DNA of 41,500 nt from Bdellovibrionaceae bacterium UBA6776 (GTDB lineage: Bacteria > Bdellovibrionota > Bdellovibrionia > Bdellovibrionales > UBA1609), in contig DKGG01000005.1 in assembly GCA_002453155.1 (NCBI GenBank), positions 44,351-85,850 on the forward strand. The letters are read 5' to 3'. Both the position numbers and the translations under genes were made by a program. Shown here one piece after another: positions 33,410-41,500 of this stretch; position 1 is the first letter of the stretch; every line of letters begins with the position of its first letter. The notes under the pieces were generated by a model. It did not search any database, was not told where the DNA came from, and saw only the letters and a list, made by a program, of their open reading frames with translations.

Positions 33410-34491
33410 AGGATCCATCCTCCGCCCATCAATTGGGAGCCTTTGTAAAATACCGCCGCCTGACCTTTTGTGATGGCTCGCTGAGGTTCGACAAATTGAA
33501 GTTCCACTTCTTTTTCATCCACCTTTTTCACCAAAGCCAGAGCACCTTTGTGCTGAAAGCGAATCTTCACCCGGTACTGCTCGCCTTCTTGAATGGAATC
33601 CAACCAATTGGTCCGCGCAATTTTTAAAGACTCTCCGTACAGATGTTCTTCATCCCCAAGCCACACATCTCCAGACGAGGGATCAATTTTTACCACGTAA
33701 ATGGGTTCACCGGTGGCCACTCCCAAGCCTTTTCTTTGTCCAATGGTGAACTGGTGAAAGCCTTCGTGAGATCCTAAAATTTCGCCCGTCGGATAACGAA
33801 GTAAACGTCCCGGATGAAGCTGTTCTTTGGGCACACGCTCTTCAATAAAGTTTTTGTGACCTTTGTTTCCGATAAAACAAATGCCCACAGAGTCCTTTTT
33901 GCGTGCCACAGGAAGTCCGTACTCCTCGGCCATTTGCCGAAGCGCGGGCTTTCGCAAGTGCCCCACCGGAAACAAAATGTGCTTTAAAAGTTCAGGCTTT
34001 AGAGTGAACAAAAAGTAAGTTTGATCCTTCCAGCTGTCTTCACTGGAAACAATTTGCGGACCATTGCCGGTTTCCACAATTTGGGCATAGTGGCCCGTGG
34101 CCACATAATCACAGTTGAGCTCTTTCATCTTCTGAAAGAGATGATCAAACTTCAAATAGGTGTTGCAGTTCACACAAGGAATGGGTGTTTTGCCCTGAAG
34201 GTAAGAATCCACAAAATCATCGATGACAAAGGATTCAAATTTTTCTTCGCAGTTGATCACATAAAAAGGAATGTCCAAAACATCACACACCGCACGGGCG
34301 TCATCCACATCCGTGCTGGAACAGCAGGTCCCATGACCTTCTTCAATGTCACAAGTATCCGCAGAATAATCCCAAACCTGCATGGTGGCCCCAATCACTT
34401 CATAGCCTTGCTCCACAAGAAGAGCCGCCGCCACAGAGGAATCCACACCCCCACTCATAGCTACCAAAACTCTGGGCTTTCGATCGTTCAC
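33406..34491 (-). CDS. mnmA: tRNA-specific 2-thiouridylase MnmA
   Basis: A 361-residue enzyme that thiolates uridine 34 of Lys, Glu and Gln tRNAs. It shows the ATP-pyrophosphatase loop AMSGGVDSSVAA near the N-terminus, the first catalytic cysteine in PCVNCN, YVATGHYA, and the second in VGICFIG. The GTG at 34491 has AAAGGA seven bases before it; an ATG at 34518 is also possible and would overlap the desulfurase stop. The upstream cysteine desulfurase probably supplies the sulfur. Confidence 0.94.
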   Translation of the reverse strand: MNDRKPRVLVAMSGGVDSSVAAALLVEQGYEVIGATMQVWDYSADTCDIEEGHGTCCSSTDVDDARAVCDVLDIPFYVINCEEKFESFVIDDFVDSYLQGKTPIPCVNCNTYLKFDHLFQKMKELNCDYVATGHYAQIVETGNGPQIVSSEDSWKDQTYFLFTLKPELLKHILFPVGHLRKPALRQMAEEYGLPVARKKDSVGICFIGNKGHKNFIEERVPKEQLHPGRLLRYPTGEILGSHEGFHQFTIGQRKGLGVATGEPIYVVKIDPSSGDVWLGDEEHLYGESLKIARTNWLDSIQEGEQYRVKIRFQHKGALALVKKVDEKEVELQFVEPQRAITKGQAAVFYKGSQLMGGGWIL

Positions 34492-34510
34492 AGAACTTTC
34501 CTTTGATGTT

Positions 34511-35722
34511 TTAAGCATGGAGTGAATGCCCTTCTTGTTTCAACTGCCGAAGCCTTTGAACCGTCAACTTGAGCACCCCCACAAAATCTTCCATTTCCTC
34601 AAGGGTGTTGCCACGGCCAAAGCTCACACGCAAAGAACTTTGTGCTTCTTCTCTGGAGTATCCCATGGCCAGCAAAGCGGGCGATGGTTCTGGACTTCCT
34701 GCACTGCAGGCCGCTCCGGTGCTGACCGAGAATCCTTCCACATCCAAATTCATCAATAGAGTTTCACCATCAACCCCTTGCAAAATCAAATTGGAGGTGT
34801 TGGGCACGCGCAAAGAGTCGGCTCCAATAATGGAAACTCCTTGGATTTCGGTTTTCACCTTTTGTTCAAATTGATCTCTTAAATTTTGCAAAGCTTCCAA
34901 TTCCATTTCCTGTTGAAAACCTTCACAGCGATGCCCAAGGCTTGCAATACTCAAGAGGTTTTCGGTTCCGGCGCGACGTCCGCGCTCTTGTCCGCCTCCA
35001 AAAATGTGGCTTTCCAACGAGGTTCGCTTTTTCACAAAAGTCACTCCCACACCTTTGAGTGCGTAGAATTTGTGACCTGAAAAGCTGGCAAAATCAACTC
35101 CCCAATCCTTCACATCCACCATGGACTTCCCAAGACTTTGAACCGCGTCCGTGTGAAAGAAAGCTCCCACTTCATGGGCTTTCTTTGCCAAATCTTTGAT
35201 CGGAAAGATGCAACCGGACTCGTTGTTCGCATACATGATCGAAACCAATGCCGTGTTTTCGCTCAGAAGATTTTCATACACCTCTTCATCCAACTGTCCC
35301 TGACGATTCACAGGAACCACGTCCACCTGCACGCCTCGCCTTTTTAAAAACTCCGCGGTTTTTAAAATGCTTGGATGCTCTACAGCCGAAATGATCAATT
35401 GATTGCGTTTAGAAGTTGTCTTTCCATTCCAACCTTGCCCCGTTTGAATCCAATTAAAGATTCCTTGGAGAACCATGTTGTTGGATTCCGAACCTCCAGA
35501 AGTAAAAACAATCTCTAAGGGGTCTGCATTTAAAAACTTCGCCACGGATTTTCGGGCCTGTCGAAGAAGAGCTTTGGGACCCCGGCCGTCGGAATGAATG
35601 GAGCTGGGATTGCCAAACACCTGGCCCCAGGTCGAGAGCAGAGCAAGCACTTCCGAATCAACGGGAGTTGTTGCGTTGTGATCAAAATAGGCTCTAGAGC
35701 CTCTGTCTTGGAATGCACCCAT
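34511..35722 (-). CDS. cysteine desulfurase (NifS/IscS family)
   Basis: A 403-residue PLP enzyme removing sulfur from cysteine. It shows YFDHNATTPVD at the N-terminus, TSGGSESNN, the cofactor-binding lysine in SFSGHKFYALKG, RAGTENL, and the sulfur-carrying cysteine in STGAACSAGSPEPS. It precedes mnmA and mtaB, so its likely role is sulfur supply for tRNA thiolation and iron-sulfur clusters. Assignment to IscS or NifS by name is uncertain. No strong ribosome site is seen before the ATG. Confidence 0.92.
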   Translation of the reverse strand: MGAFQDRGSRAYFDHNATTPVDSEVLALLSTWGQVFGNPSSIHSDGRGPKALLRQARKSVAKFLNADPLEIVFTSGGSESNNMVLQGIFNWIQTGQGWNGKTTSKRNQLIISAVEHPSILKTAEFLKRRGVQVDVVPVNRQGQLDEEVYENLLSENTALVSIMYANNESGCIFPIKDLAKKAHEVGAFFHTDAVQSLGKSMVDVKDWGVDFASFSGHKFYALKGVGVTFVKKRTSLESHIFGGGQERGRRAGTENLLSIASLGHRCEGFQQEMELEALQNLRDQFEQKVKTEIQGVSIIGADSLRVPNTSNLILQGVDGETLLMNLDVEGFSVSTGAACSAGSPEPSPALLAMGYSREEAQSSLRVSFGRGNTLEEMEDFVGVLKLTVQRLRQLKQEGHSLHA

Positions 35723-35819
35723 GGGCTATGACTTGTAGCATAAAAAGTCCCGGACGAAAAGCCAGAACCCTACAAACTCCGATCAAGTTTGCACCGGATC
35801 TTGCCGATTTTCCTAAGAG

Positions 35820-37055
35820 ATGGAAGTGAAAAACCCTTGGGAAAAACCCTTACATATTGAAGCCAAAGACATTGCGGCTTGGGAAGCAGAAGCGCCCGCC
35901 AATGTGCCCCTTTTGGTTTGGGCTTTGACCGAGAGGAAAATTGACTTTCAAAAGTACGCCCAATGGGCCATGAATCATTACGAACTTCCACTTCTCAAGT
36001 CTGAGTTTTTTACAAAAAATCCCACTTCAAACCTTATTGATCAAATGGAATCCAGTCCGTGGATGGTTCCTCTTGGAAGCTGGGAAGGGCTCACCTATGT
36101 GGGCTGTGTGGTTCCTCCTCCGGATGGGGAGCCCGGTTTGGTTTATGTTTTGGCGGATCCTTTGGATTTAAAACGCCTTTACGACAGTCACTTCGAAGTG
36201 ATTGAAGATGTTGCCGATCACGAAGCTGAAGAAGCAATTGAAGAAATTCTGGAACCCCCATCTCTTCCAGAAAATGATTCTCCCGTGGAAATGGATGCCC
36301 CTCAGGGATTGGTTTTGAACCTCTCTTCCGAGACTGCGCCAGACTCCCCAGCCCCCATAGATCTTCTGTCTGAAGAAGATCTGAAAGAGCCCCACTCTCA
36401 AGAAGACGAAGAAGTCACTGTCTTTGAGGCTCCGGAAGGACTTTCTTTTGACGAAATTCCTTCTGCCCCCTCCTCAGAGGCGGAAGAGGTTTTGAGCGAA
36501 ACTTCTCTTCCAGAAGTTCCCGAAGGAATGAACCTCGAAGCAGAAGAGCATGTGACATCCGAAGAAGATCTTGTCGAAGAGGAACCTGCAGAGCCCACCG
36601 TGGCCGCAGAGATTCCTGAAGATCAATGCTTTTCAGACAGTGAGTCTGAAATTCCCATAGAATTTTGGGAACAGGTCAAAGAAAGCTTTTCCCACGCCGC
36701 TCTTTTTCATAATGAAGGAGACGCGTTCAATTTGTTTTGGAAGGATGGGGCGGAGACTTCTGCCACCTCACTCCCCGCTCAAAAACCAAGCCTGCTTCGC
36801 ATCGCTCAACGCACCCAAAAGCCTTACTTTGGCTTTGTGGTGAAAAACGAAGTCCACGATGAAATTTTTAAAACTTGGGGGATGAGTGACTATCCGGCAT
36901 CGGTCACAGCAATGAGTTTGGAGCTCTCCAGTGGTTCGGCCATCTTGCTGTTGTTTGGATTTCTGGAAGAAAATTCTGAGGAACTTTCCCGGGCTCAAGA
37001 GCTTTGCGAAAAGTTAGAGAGTCACTTTAAGTCTTCATCTGAAAAAGCGGCCTGA
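35820..37055 (+). CDS. acidic protein of unknown function
   Basis: A 411-residue soluble protein in three parts. Residues 1-125 are an ordered domain (LVWALTERKIDFQKYAQWAM, HYELPLL) faintly like the N-terminal domain of type II secretion or pilus ATPases. Residues 125-280 are a long disordered, very acidic and proline-rich segment (many EE and PE pairs). Residues 285-405 form a second ordered domain (AQRTQKPYFGFVVKNEVHDE), perhaps GAF-like. I do not recognise a family. The ribosome site is poor (AAGAG abuts the ATG; GTG at 35826 is an alternative). Its end overlaps convergent tsaE by 29 bp. Confidence 0.7.
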   Translation: MEVKNPWEKPLHIEAKDIAAWEAEAPANVPLLVWALTERKIDFQKYAQWAMNHYELPLLKSEFFTKNPTSNLIDQMESSPWMVPLGSWEGLTYVGCVVPPPDGEPGLVYVLADPLDLKRLYDSHFEVIEDVADHEAEEAIEEILEPPSLPENDSPVEMDAPQGLVLNLSSETAPDSPAPIDLLSEEDLKEPHSQEDEEVTVFEAPEGLSFDEIPSAPSSEAEEVLSETSLPEVPEGMNLEAEEHVTSEEDLVEEEPAEPTVAAEIPEDQCFSDSESEIPIEFWEQVKESFSHAALFHNEGDAFNLFWKDGAETSATSLPAQKPSLLRIAQRTQKPYFGFVVKNEVHDEIFKTWGMSDYPASVTAMSLELSSGSAILLLFGFLEENSEELSRAQELCEKLESHFKSSSEKAA

Positions 37056-37479
37056 CGCGGATTTCACGAACATCTTCCTTGGCGCCTTTCTTTAAATCAA
37101 TCACATAAACTTTGCTGCGCTGACTTTGATAAAAACTTTCCTCGATGCGGTTGGACCACTCTAAAAAGCAAAGATGATCCGAGTCTGCAAGCACTTCGAA
37201 AAAGCCACTGGATTCCAAATCCTGATCGTTTTCCAAACGATAAAGATCCATATGATCCACCACAATCTTTGGAGTTTTGTACTGATGATGAAGGGCAAAG
37301 GTGGGCGAGGAAACTCCTTCTTTGGAACCGCCAAGCCACTGGACAACTGCCGACACCAAGGTGGTTTTTCCAGCCCCCATTTCACCGGACAAAAGGATCA
37401 GATTGGGTTCGGAAAACAAATCCCCGTGGGCAGCCACCCACTGGGGCAAATCCTTCAGAGCGACCGACTCAGGAGACAT
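37027..37479 (-). CDS. tsaE: tRNA t6A biosynthesis ATPase TsaE
   Basis: A 150-residue protein with the P-loop GEMGAGKTTLVSAV near residue 32, SSPTFALHHQY, VDHMDLYRL and CFLEWSNRIEE, the standard TsaE order. TsaE is needed with TsaB and TsaD for threonylcarbamoylation of tRNA A37, the substrate that MtaB later modifies. The ATG at 37479 overlaps the glmM end by 11 bp; the TTG at 37500 is rejected as lying further inside glmM. Confidence 0.93.
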   Translation of the reverse strand: MSPESVALKDLPQWVAAHGDLFSEPNLILLSGEMGAGKTTLVSAVVQWLGGSKEGVSSPTFALHHQYKTPKIVVDHMDLYRLENDQDLESSGFFEVLADSDHLCFLEWSNRIEESFYQSQRSKVYVIDLKKGAKEDVREIRVRPLFQMKT

Positions 37480-38827
37480 GCTTTTGAAGGTACTCGGCAA
37501 TTTCTCCGGCCAAAGAAGAAATCTTCCGCTCGTTGGGACCTTCCACCAAGATGCGAACCACGGGTTCGGTCCCTGACATGCGCACGAAGACGCGCCCTGC
37601 TCCGTCTAAAGCTTTTTCCACCTCTTCTAACTTTTCTTGAAAGCCGGGAACTTTGCTCAAATCCACCCGTTTGGAAACTTTGGTGTTGATCAAAACCTGT
37701 GGAACGTCGTCCATAATTTTTCGAAGTTCACTGAGGGGCTGTTTGGTTTCGCGCATCACTGACAAAACATTGAGTGCGGCCACGCAGCCGTCCCCGGTGG
37801 TGGCATGATCCAAGTGAATGATGTGACCAGATTGTTCTCCACCCAGGCTTAAGCCTTCGGCGCGCATAGCTTCCACCACATATTTGTCGCCGACGTCCGT
37901 TCTTAAAACCGAAATGCCGTGCTTCTTCATGGCCAAATCAAAACCCACATTGGACATTTGAGTGGCCACCACTTTGTTCGACCGAAGCTTTCCATTGTTC
38001 TTGAGGAAAATGGCGCAAATGGCGAGAATGTGGTCTCCATTGAGAATTTCACCCTTCTCGTCCACCATGATCACTCGGTCTGCATCACCATCCAAACTGA
38101 TGCCTACATCCGCCCGGTATTTGAGAACCGCCTCTTGAGTGCGGCTGGGATAAAGTGCGCCGGATTTGTCATTGATGTTGTAGCCTGAAGGTTGATTGCC
38201 AAGAACCACCACTTCGGCCCCAAGCTCAGAAAAAATCGCCGGCGCCACTTTGTAAGCGGCTCCGTTGGCGCAGTCCAAAACAATGCGCAAATTTTCAAGG
38301 TCTGACAGCAAGGGAAAACTGTTTTTTGCAAAGACGATGTATCTTCCATCCGCATCGTCGATGCGACGGGTGCGCCCGATTTCATCGGTGTCGGCCAAGT
38401 GATCATTCAAAGAATCGCTGGCCACCAGCTCCTCAATTTTCTTTTCCATTTCTTGAGAGATTTTGAATCCATCCGGGCCAAAAATTTTAATCCCGTTGTC
38501 TCCGTAGGCATTGTGAGAAGCCGAGATGATCACTCCCGCATCCACGCGCATGTTTCGGGCCAAGAAACCAATTCCTGGAGTGGGAAGAGGTCCCGTCAAT
38601 TGCACGCCCACTCCCATGGAGTTCAATCCACTGCTGAGCGCTTGCTCCAACATGTAACCGGAAAGGCGCGTGTCCTTTCCGATCAAAACCATTCGCCGGT
38701 CCCCTTTTCGAGAGGGCTGTTGCCTCAGCAAATAACCCAAAGCCTGCCCTACCTTCATCACCACATCCGGGGTCATGGGATGAGTGTTGGCTGTTCCTCG
38801 TATTCCATCCGTTCCAAAAAGCTTCAT
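37469..38827 (-). CDS. glmM: phosphoglucosamine mutase
   Basis: A 452-residue enzyme turning glucosamine-6-phosphate into glucosamine-1-phosphate for UDP-GlcNAc synthesis. It shows LFGTDGIRGTAN at the start, the phosphoserine loop IISASHNAYGDNG near 100, the magnesium site SLDGDADRVI near 243, GGEQSGHI, and the C-terminal VRMSGTEPVVRI. It overlaps cdaR by 4 bp. In Firmicutes GlmM binds CdaA and lowers c-di-AMP output. Confidence 0.97.
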   Translation of the reverse strand: MKLFGTDGIRGTANTHPMTPDVVMKVGQALGYLLRQQPSRKGDRRMVLIGKDTRLSGYMLEQALSSGLNSMGVGVQLTGPLPTPGIGFLARNMRVDAGVIISASHNAYGDNGIKIFGPDGFKISQEMEKKIEELVASDSLNDHLADTDEIGRTRRIDDADGRYIVFAKNSFPLLSDLENLRIVLDCANGAAYKVAPAIFSELGAEVVVLGNQPSGYNINDKSGALYPSRTQEAVLKYRADVGISLDGDADRVIMVDEKGEILNGDHILAICAIFLKNNGKLRSNKVVATQMSNVGFDLAMKKHGISVLRTDVGDKYVVEAMRAEGLSLGGEQSGHIIHLDHATTGDGCVAALNVLSVMRETKQPLSELRKIMDDVPQVLINTKVSKRVDLSKVPGFQEKLEEVEKALDGAGRVFVRMSGTEPVVRILVEGPNERKISSLAGEIAEYLQKHVS

Positions 38828-39216
38828 TTCTCGTCCTCGTTTTCTTTTTTCAAAGGCTGAATCACAGCCACAAATTCTTTGGGATCCACAGAGACCACGC
38901 GAGTTCCAATGGGAAGTGCCACATTGTCTGGGGACAGCTGAACGGTAATTTGACCCACCGGCTCTCCGGAAAGATCCACGGTATACACACTGATGCTTTG
39001 GCTGAGTTTTTTCAAAGACACTCGAGGGCCCACAACCTCGACGCGCACAAAATCAGGAGCGGGGTGGGCCAACTCGGTGTTTGTGGGAAGCAAAACTTGA
39101 AGTTGGTAGTCCTTGGTTAAAACAGAATCTTTGCTTCCAATCATGGAAATCCACAAAACAAACGCCACGGCAAAAGCAATCAACTTGTAACTGAGATTTT
39201 CAGAAAAGAATTTCAT
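38824..39216 (-). CDS. cdaR: YbbR-domain protein (CdaR-like)
   Basis: A 130-residue protein with one N-terminal membrane helix (LIAFAVAFVLWISMIGS) and a single YbbR-like domain (VRVEVVGPRVSLKKLSQSIS, then VDLSGEPVGQITVQL). Known CdaR proteins often have several YbbR domains, so this is a short form. It sits between cdaA and glmM, as the cyclase regulator does in Firmicutes. ATG 39216 has GGAG seven bases before it and overlaps the cdaA stop (ATGA). Confidence 0.88.
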   Translation of the reverse strand: MKFFSENLSYKLIAFAVAFVLWISMIGSKDSVLTKDYQLQVLLPTNTELAHPAPDFVRVEVVGPRVSLKKLSQSISVYTVDLSGEPVGQITVQLSPDNVALPIGTRVVSVDPKEFVAVIQPLKKENEDEK

Positions 39217-40040
39217 GAGCCCGCTCCTTGAGAAGAGGACTCTTGCTTTTGCACCTTTTGACCTTTGCGTTTGCCAAACAGCTGAAACAAAGACTGGCGC
39301 ACATCCGCATGGTCCATATGAGCCGACAAAATTCCTCCATGAGCCCAACTGACGGCCTTTTGCTCTTCACTGACGACAAAAACCGTGGCGTCGGTTTCCT
39401 CAGTCAAACCAATGGCGGCTCGATGGCGAGTTCCTAAGTTTTTATCCAACGCTGTATTTTTACTGAGCGGAAGAAAGCAACCTGCAGATTCGATGCGACC
39501 GTTCTGAATCAAAATGGCTCCATCATGGAGTGGACTTTCCGGATGAAAAATGGATTGAATCAAATCCGAAGTGACTTCCGCACCCACTGGAACTCCCTCT
39601 TCCAAAAAATAATCCAGACTGATTTCATTTTCGATGACCACCAAAGCTCCAAAGCCCCGCTGTGCACAGGCCACCAGTGCCTTTGAAAGTTCATCCACCA
39701 GTTGGGCTTCTTCAATCCGAGAGGTGTTTGAAAAGAAAGAGTTACTTCCGATTTGCGCCAAGGCTCTTCGGATTTCTCCTTGAAAAAGGATCACCACAAT
39801 CAAAAACAGATTGGCAAAAAACTTTTCCAGCAAAAGATTAAAGGTGACCAGTTCAAACCAAATGCTTAGCATGTAAGCCACCGCCAGCACACCAAGACCT
39901 GCTAAAATTTGAACCGCTCCCGATCGACGGATCAAAAGCAAAACTTGGTAGACCACGATCCAAACCAAAAACAAATCGATCAGGTCCTGAAATCGAACCT
40001 GACCGAGCATGGACCACCAATGGTAAAGATAGGTCATCAT
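39213..40040 (-). CDS. cdaA: diadenylate cyclase CdaA
   Basis: A 275-residue protein with three N-terminal membrane helices (to about residue 80) and a DAC domain making cyclic di-AMP from two ATP. The active-site motifs SPLHDGAILI (DGA) and LGTRHRAAIG (RHR) are both intact, so it should be active. The C-terminal tail (KRKGQKVQKQESSSQG) is basic and probably disordered. It follows ftsH by 19 bp and is coupled to cdaR. Confidence 0.95.
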   Translation of the reverse strand: MMTYLYHWWSMLGQVRFQDLIDLFLVWIVVYQVLLLIRRSGAVQILAGLGVLAVAYMLSIWFELVTFNLLLEKFFANLFLIVVILFQGEIRRALAQIGSNSFFSNTSRIEEAQLVDELSKALVACAQRGFGALVVIENEISLDYFLEEGVPVGAEVTSDLIQSIFHPESPLHDGAILIQNGRIESAGCFLPLSKNTALDKNLGTRHRAAIGLTEETDATVFVVSEEQKAVSWAHGGILSAHMDHADVRQSLFQLFGKRKGQKVQKQESSSQGAGS

Positions 40041-40059
40041 TTATTTTGGCCTTCCCGAA

Positions 40060-41500
40060 TTATGCGGTTACCGGACCGGGATTGCCCACGGGGTCTTTTC
40101 CACCACCGCTGTCTTGGGTTTTCTTTTCACGAGCTTTTCGTTTGTCCTCTTCTTGAGACTTTTGACGTTCTCTTTCAAGCTCTTCCAATTTTTCACCGCG
40201 AGCTTTGCGAACTTCTTCCAAGCCCTTTCCTTCCACCAGCATGGAAACTTCTTCGGCATCGATGGTTTCCCACTCAAGAAGAGCGTCCGCCATGTTGTGA
40301 AGAACCTGTTCATTTTCACGCAAGATCTGCAAAGCCTTTTGATGTCCACCGCTGACCAGGGTGAAAATTTCCTCATCAATTTCTTGAGCCTTCGAATCGG
40401 AATAATCTTTTTGCGAAGGGTTTTGCATTCCTAAGAACACGGGACCTTCGCGTTTTTCGTAGGCCAAGGGTCCAAGCTTTTCACTCATTCCCCACTCGCA
40501 AACCATGCGTCTTGCAAGTTCAGTGGCGCGCTCAATATCATTTCCAGCGCCCGTTGTGTAATCTTCAAAAATCAATTCTTCGGCTGCACGACCTCCAAAA
40601 AGAAAGGCAATCATATGAGTGGCTTTGCTCTTTGAAAGGTTCAACTGGTCCTCTTCGGGCAAAGTTTGGGTCAGACCCAAAGCCATTCCTCGAGGAATAA
40701 TGGTCACTTTATGAATGGGATCCAAACCCGGAAGGGATCTTCCCACAATGGCGTGTCCAGCTTCATGATAGGCGGTGATCTTTTTGTCTTTCTCGCTGAT
40801 CACCATGGACTTTCTTTCGGATCCCATAATGACCTTGTCTTTGGCCATTTCAAAATCTTCCATTTCCACTTTGGACTTGTTGCCGCGGGCCGCTTGAAGT
40901 GCTGCTTCATTCACAAGGTTTTCCAAATCTGCACCGGAAAATCCAGGAGTTCCGCGAGCGATTTTTTCCAAATCCACACCACTGGAGAGCGGTGTTTTTC
41001 GAGCATGAACTTTTAAAATCTGCTCGCGACCTTTCAAGTCCGGCTTGTTCACAACCACGCGGCGATCAAAACGCCCTGGTCTTAAAAGCGCTGGATCCAA
41101 AACATCTGGTCGGTTGGTGGCTGCAATCAAGATCACGCCTTCGTTGGATTCAAATCCATCCATCTCCACAAGAAGTTGGTTTAAGGTTTGCTCGCGCTCA
41201 TCGTGACCGCCGCCCATGCCTGCTCCACGATGTCTTCCAACCGCATCAATCTCATCAATAAAGATCAAACAAGGGGCGTTTTTCTTCCCTTGCTCGAAAA
41301 GATCTCTCACACGAGAAGCCCCCACGCCGACAAACATCTCGACGAAGTCCGATCCGGAAATGGTGAAAAAAGGCACATTGGCTTCTCCGGCGACGGCTCT
41401 GGCCAAAAGAGTTTTTCCCGTTCCGGGAGGGCCCACCATCAAAACGCCTTTGGGAATGCGTCCACCCAAGCGAGTGAATTTTTTAGGATCTTTTAAAAAT
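40060..41500 (-). CDS. ftsH: ATP-dependent zinc metalloprotease FtsH (3' part; start lies outside the window)
   Basis: The visible part, about 480 residues, begins within the AAA domain (LKDPKKFTRLGGRIPKGVLM). It shows Walker A GPPGTGKTLLA, pore loop GSDFVEMFVGVGASRV, Walker B LIFIDEIDAVGR, the second-region RPGRFDRR, and the zinc site AYHEAGHAIVG. The N-terminal membrane segments lie past 41500. FtsH degrades membrane and some soluble proteins. The C-terminal tail is highly charged (KRKAREKKTQDSGGGKD). It leads into cdaA, cdaR, glmM and tsaE. Confidence 0.97.
   Translation of the reverse strand, partial: FLKDPKKFTRLGGRIPKGVLMVGPPGTGKTLLARAVAGEANVPFFTISGSDFVEMFVGVGASRVRDLFEQGKKNAPCLIFIDEIDAVGRHRGAGMGGGHDEREQTLNQLLVEMDGFESNEGVILIAATNRPDVLDPALLRPGRFDRRVVVNKPDLKGREQILKVHARKTPLSSGVDLEKIARGTPGFSGADLENLVNEAALQAARGNKSKVEMEDFEMAKDKVIMGSERKSMVISEKDKKITAYHEAGHAIVGRSLPGLDPIHKVTIIPRGMALGLTQTLPEEDQLNLSKSKATHMIAFLFGGRAAEELIFEDYTTGAGNDIERATELARRMVCEWGMSEKLGPLAYEKREGPVFLGMQNPSQKDYSDSKAQEIDEEIFTLVSGGHQKALQILRENEQVLHNMADALLEWETIDAEEVSMLVEGKGLEEVRKARGEKLEELERERQKSQEEDKRKAREKKTQDSGGGKDPVGNPGPVTA

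Noticed and set aside
1..41500. tRNA or rRNA genes
   Set aside because: No tRNA cloverleaf with CCA end or rRNA sequence recognised on either strand; the R1 core is cloverleaf-like only in outline and lacks tRNA consensus bases.

Overview
The window reads as chromosome of a Gram-negative bacterium, most likely a member of the Bdellovibrionota (Bdellovibrio-like predators). This is inferred from the mix of genes: several lipoproteins and outer-membrane barrels, a CdaA-CdaR-GlmM cluster in a Gram-negative setting, secreted peptidases, an HNH protein resembling those I recall from Bdellovibrio genomes, and two promoters resembling sigma-28 sites. No 16S gene is present, so the placement is tentative. 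Almost every gene lies on the minus strand; many overlap by 4 bases (ATGA), and TTG and GTG starts are frequent.

Layout. 1-1.2 kb: an ECF-type sigma factor and a four-helix membrane partner (plus strand). 1.2-3.9 kb: uppP, an ExoD-family gene and tatA, plus an EamA transporter. 3.9-7.2 kb: a small lipoprotein and a 938-residue glycine-rich lipoprotein, each behind a sigma-28-like promoter. 7.4-8.6 kb: a DUF1275 membrane protein coupled to a SET-domain methyltransferase, with a 35-bp dyad in front. 8.7-10.7 kb: a probable outer-membrane protein and an OmpA-family protein, separated by a hairpin terminator. 10.8-20.1 kb: a purine operon in the order purM, unknown gene, purB, purC, purS, purQ, purL, purF, unknown gene. 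20.2-20.9 kb: a divergent outer-membrane barrel.

20.9-26.7 kb is an accessory island. It carries an HNH endonuclease-like gene, a TonB-like protein, a HExxH metallopeptidase-like protein and a trypsin-like protease. Between them are seven complete or decayed copies of a roughly 150-bp structured repeat (called R1 here) and five copies of a short palindrome, ACTCCGACGTCGGAGT (R2). In three copies R2 sits about 80 bp from the R1 arm; another R2 lies inside the HNH coding sequence, and another 17 bp after its stop codon. R1 arms differ between copies but stay complementary within most copies. This is the most unusual part of the window.

26.7-41.5 kb is housekeeping: an LA_2272-type surface repeat protein; an NSS transporter behind der, era and rnc; a tRNA modification set (cysteine desulfurase, mnmA, mtaB); a plus-strand acidic protein of unknown function; and ftsH (cut by the window edge), cdaA, cdaR, glmM and tsaE. 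These join c-di-AMP synthesis, cell-wall precursor supply and tRNA t6A formation in one transcription unit.
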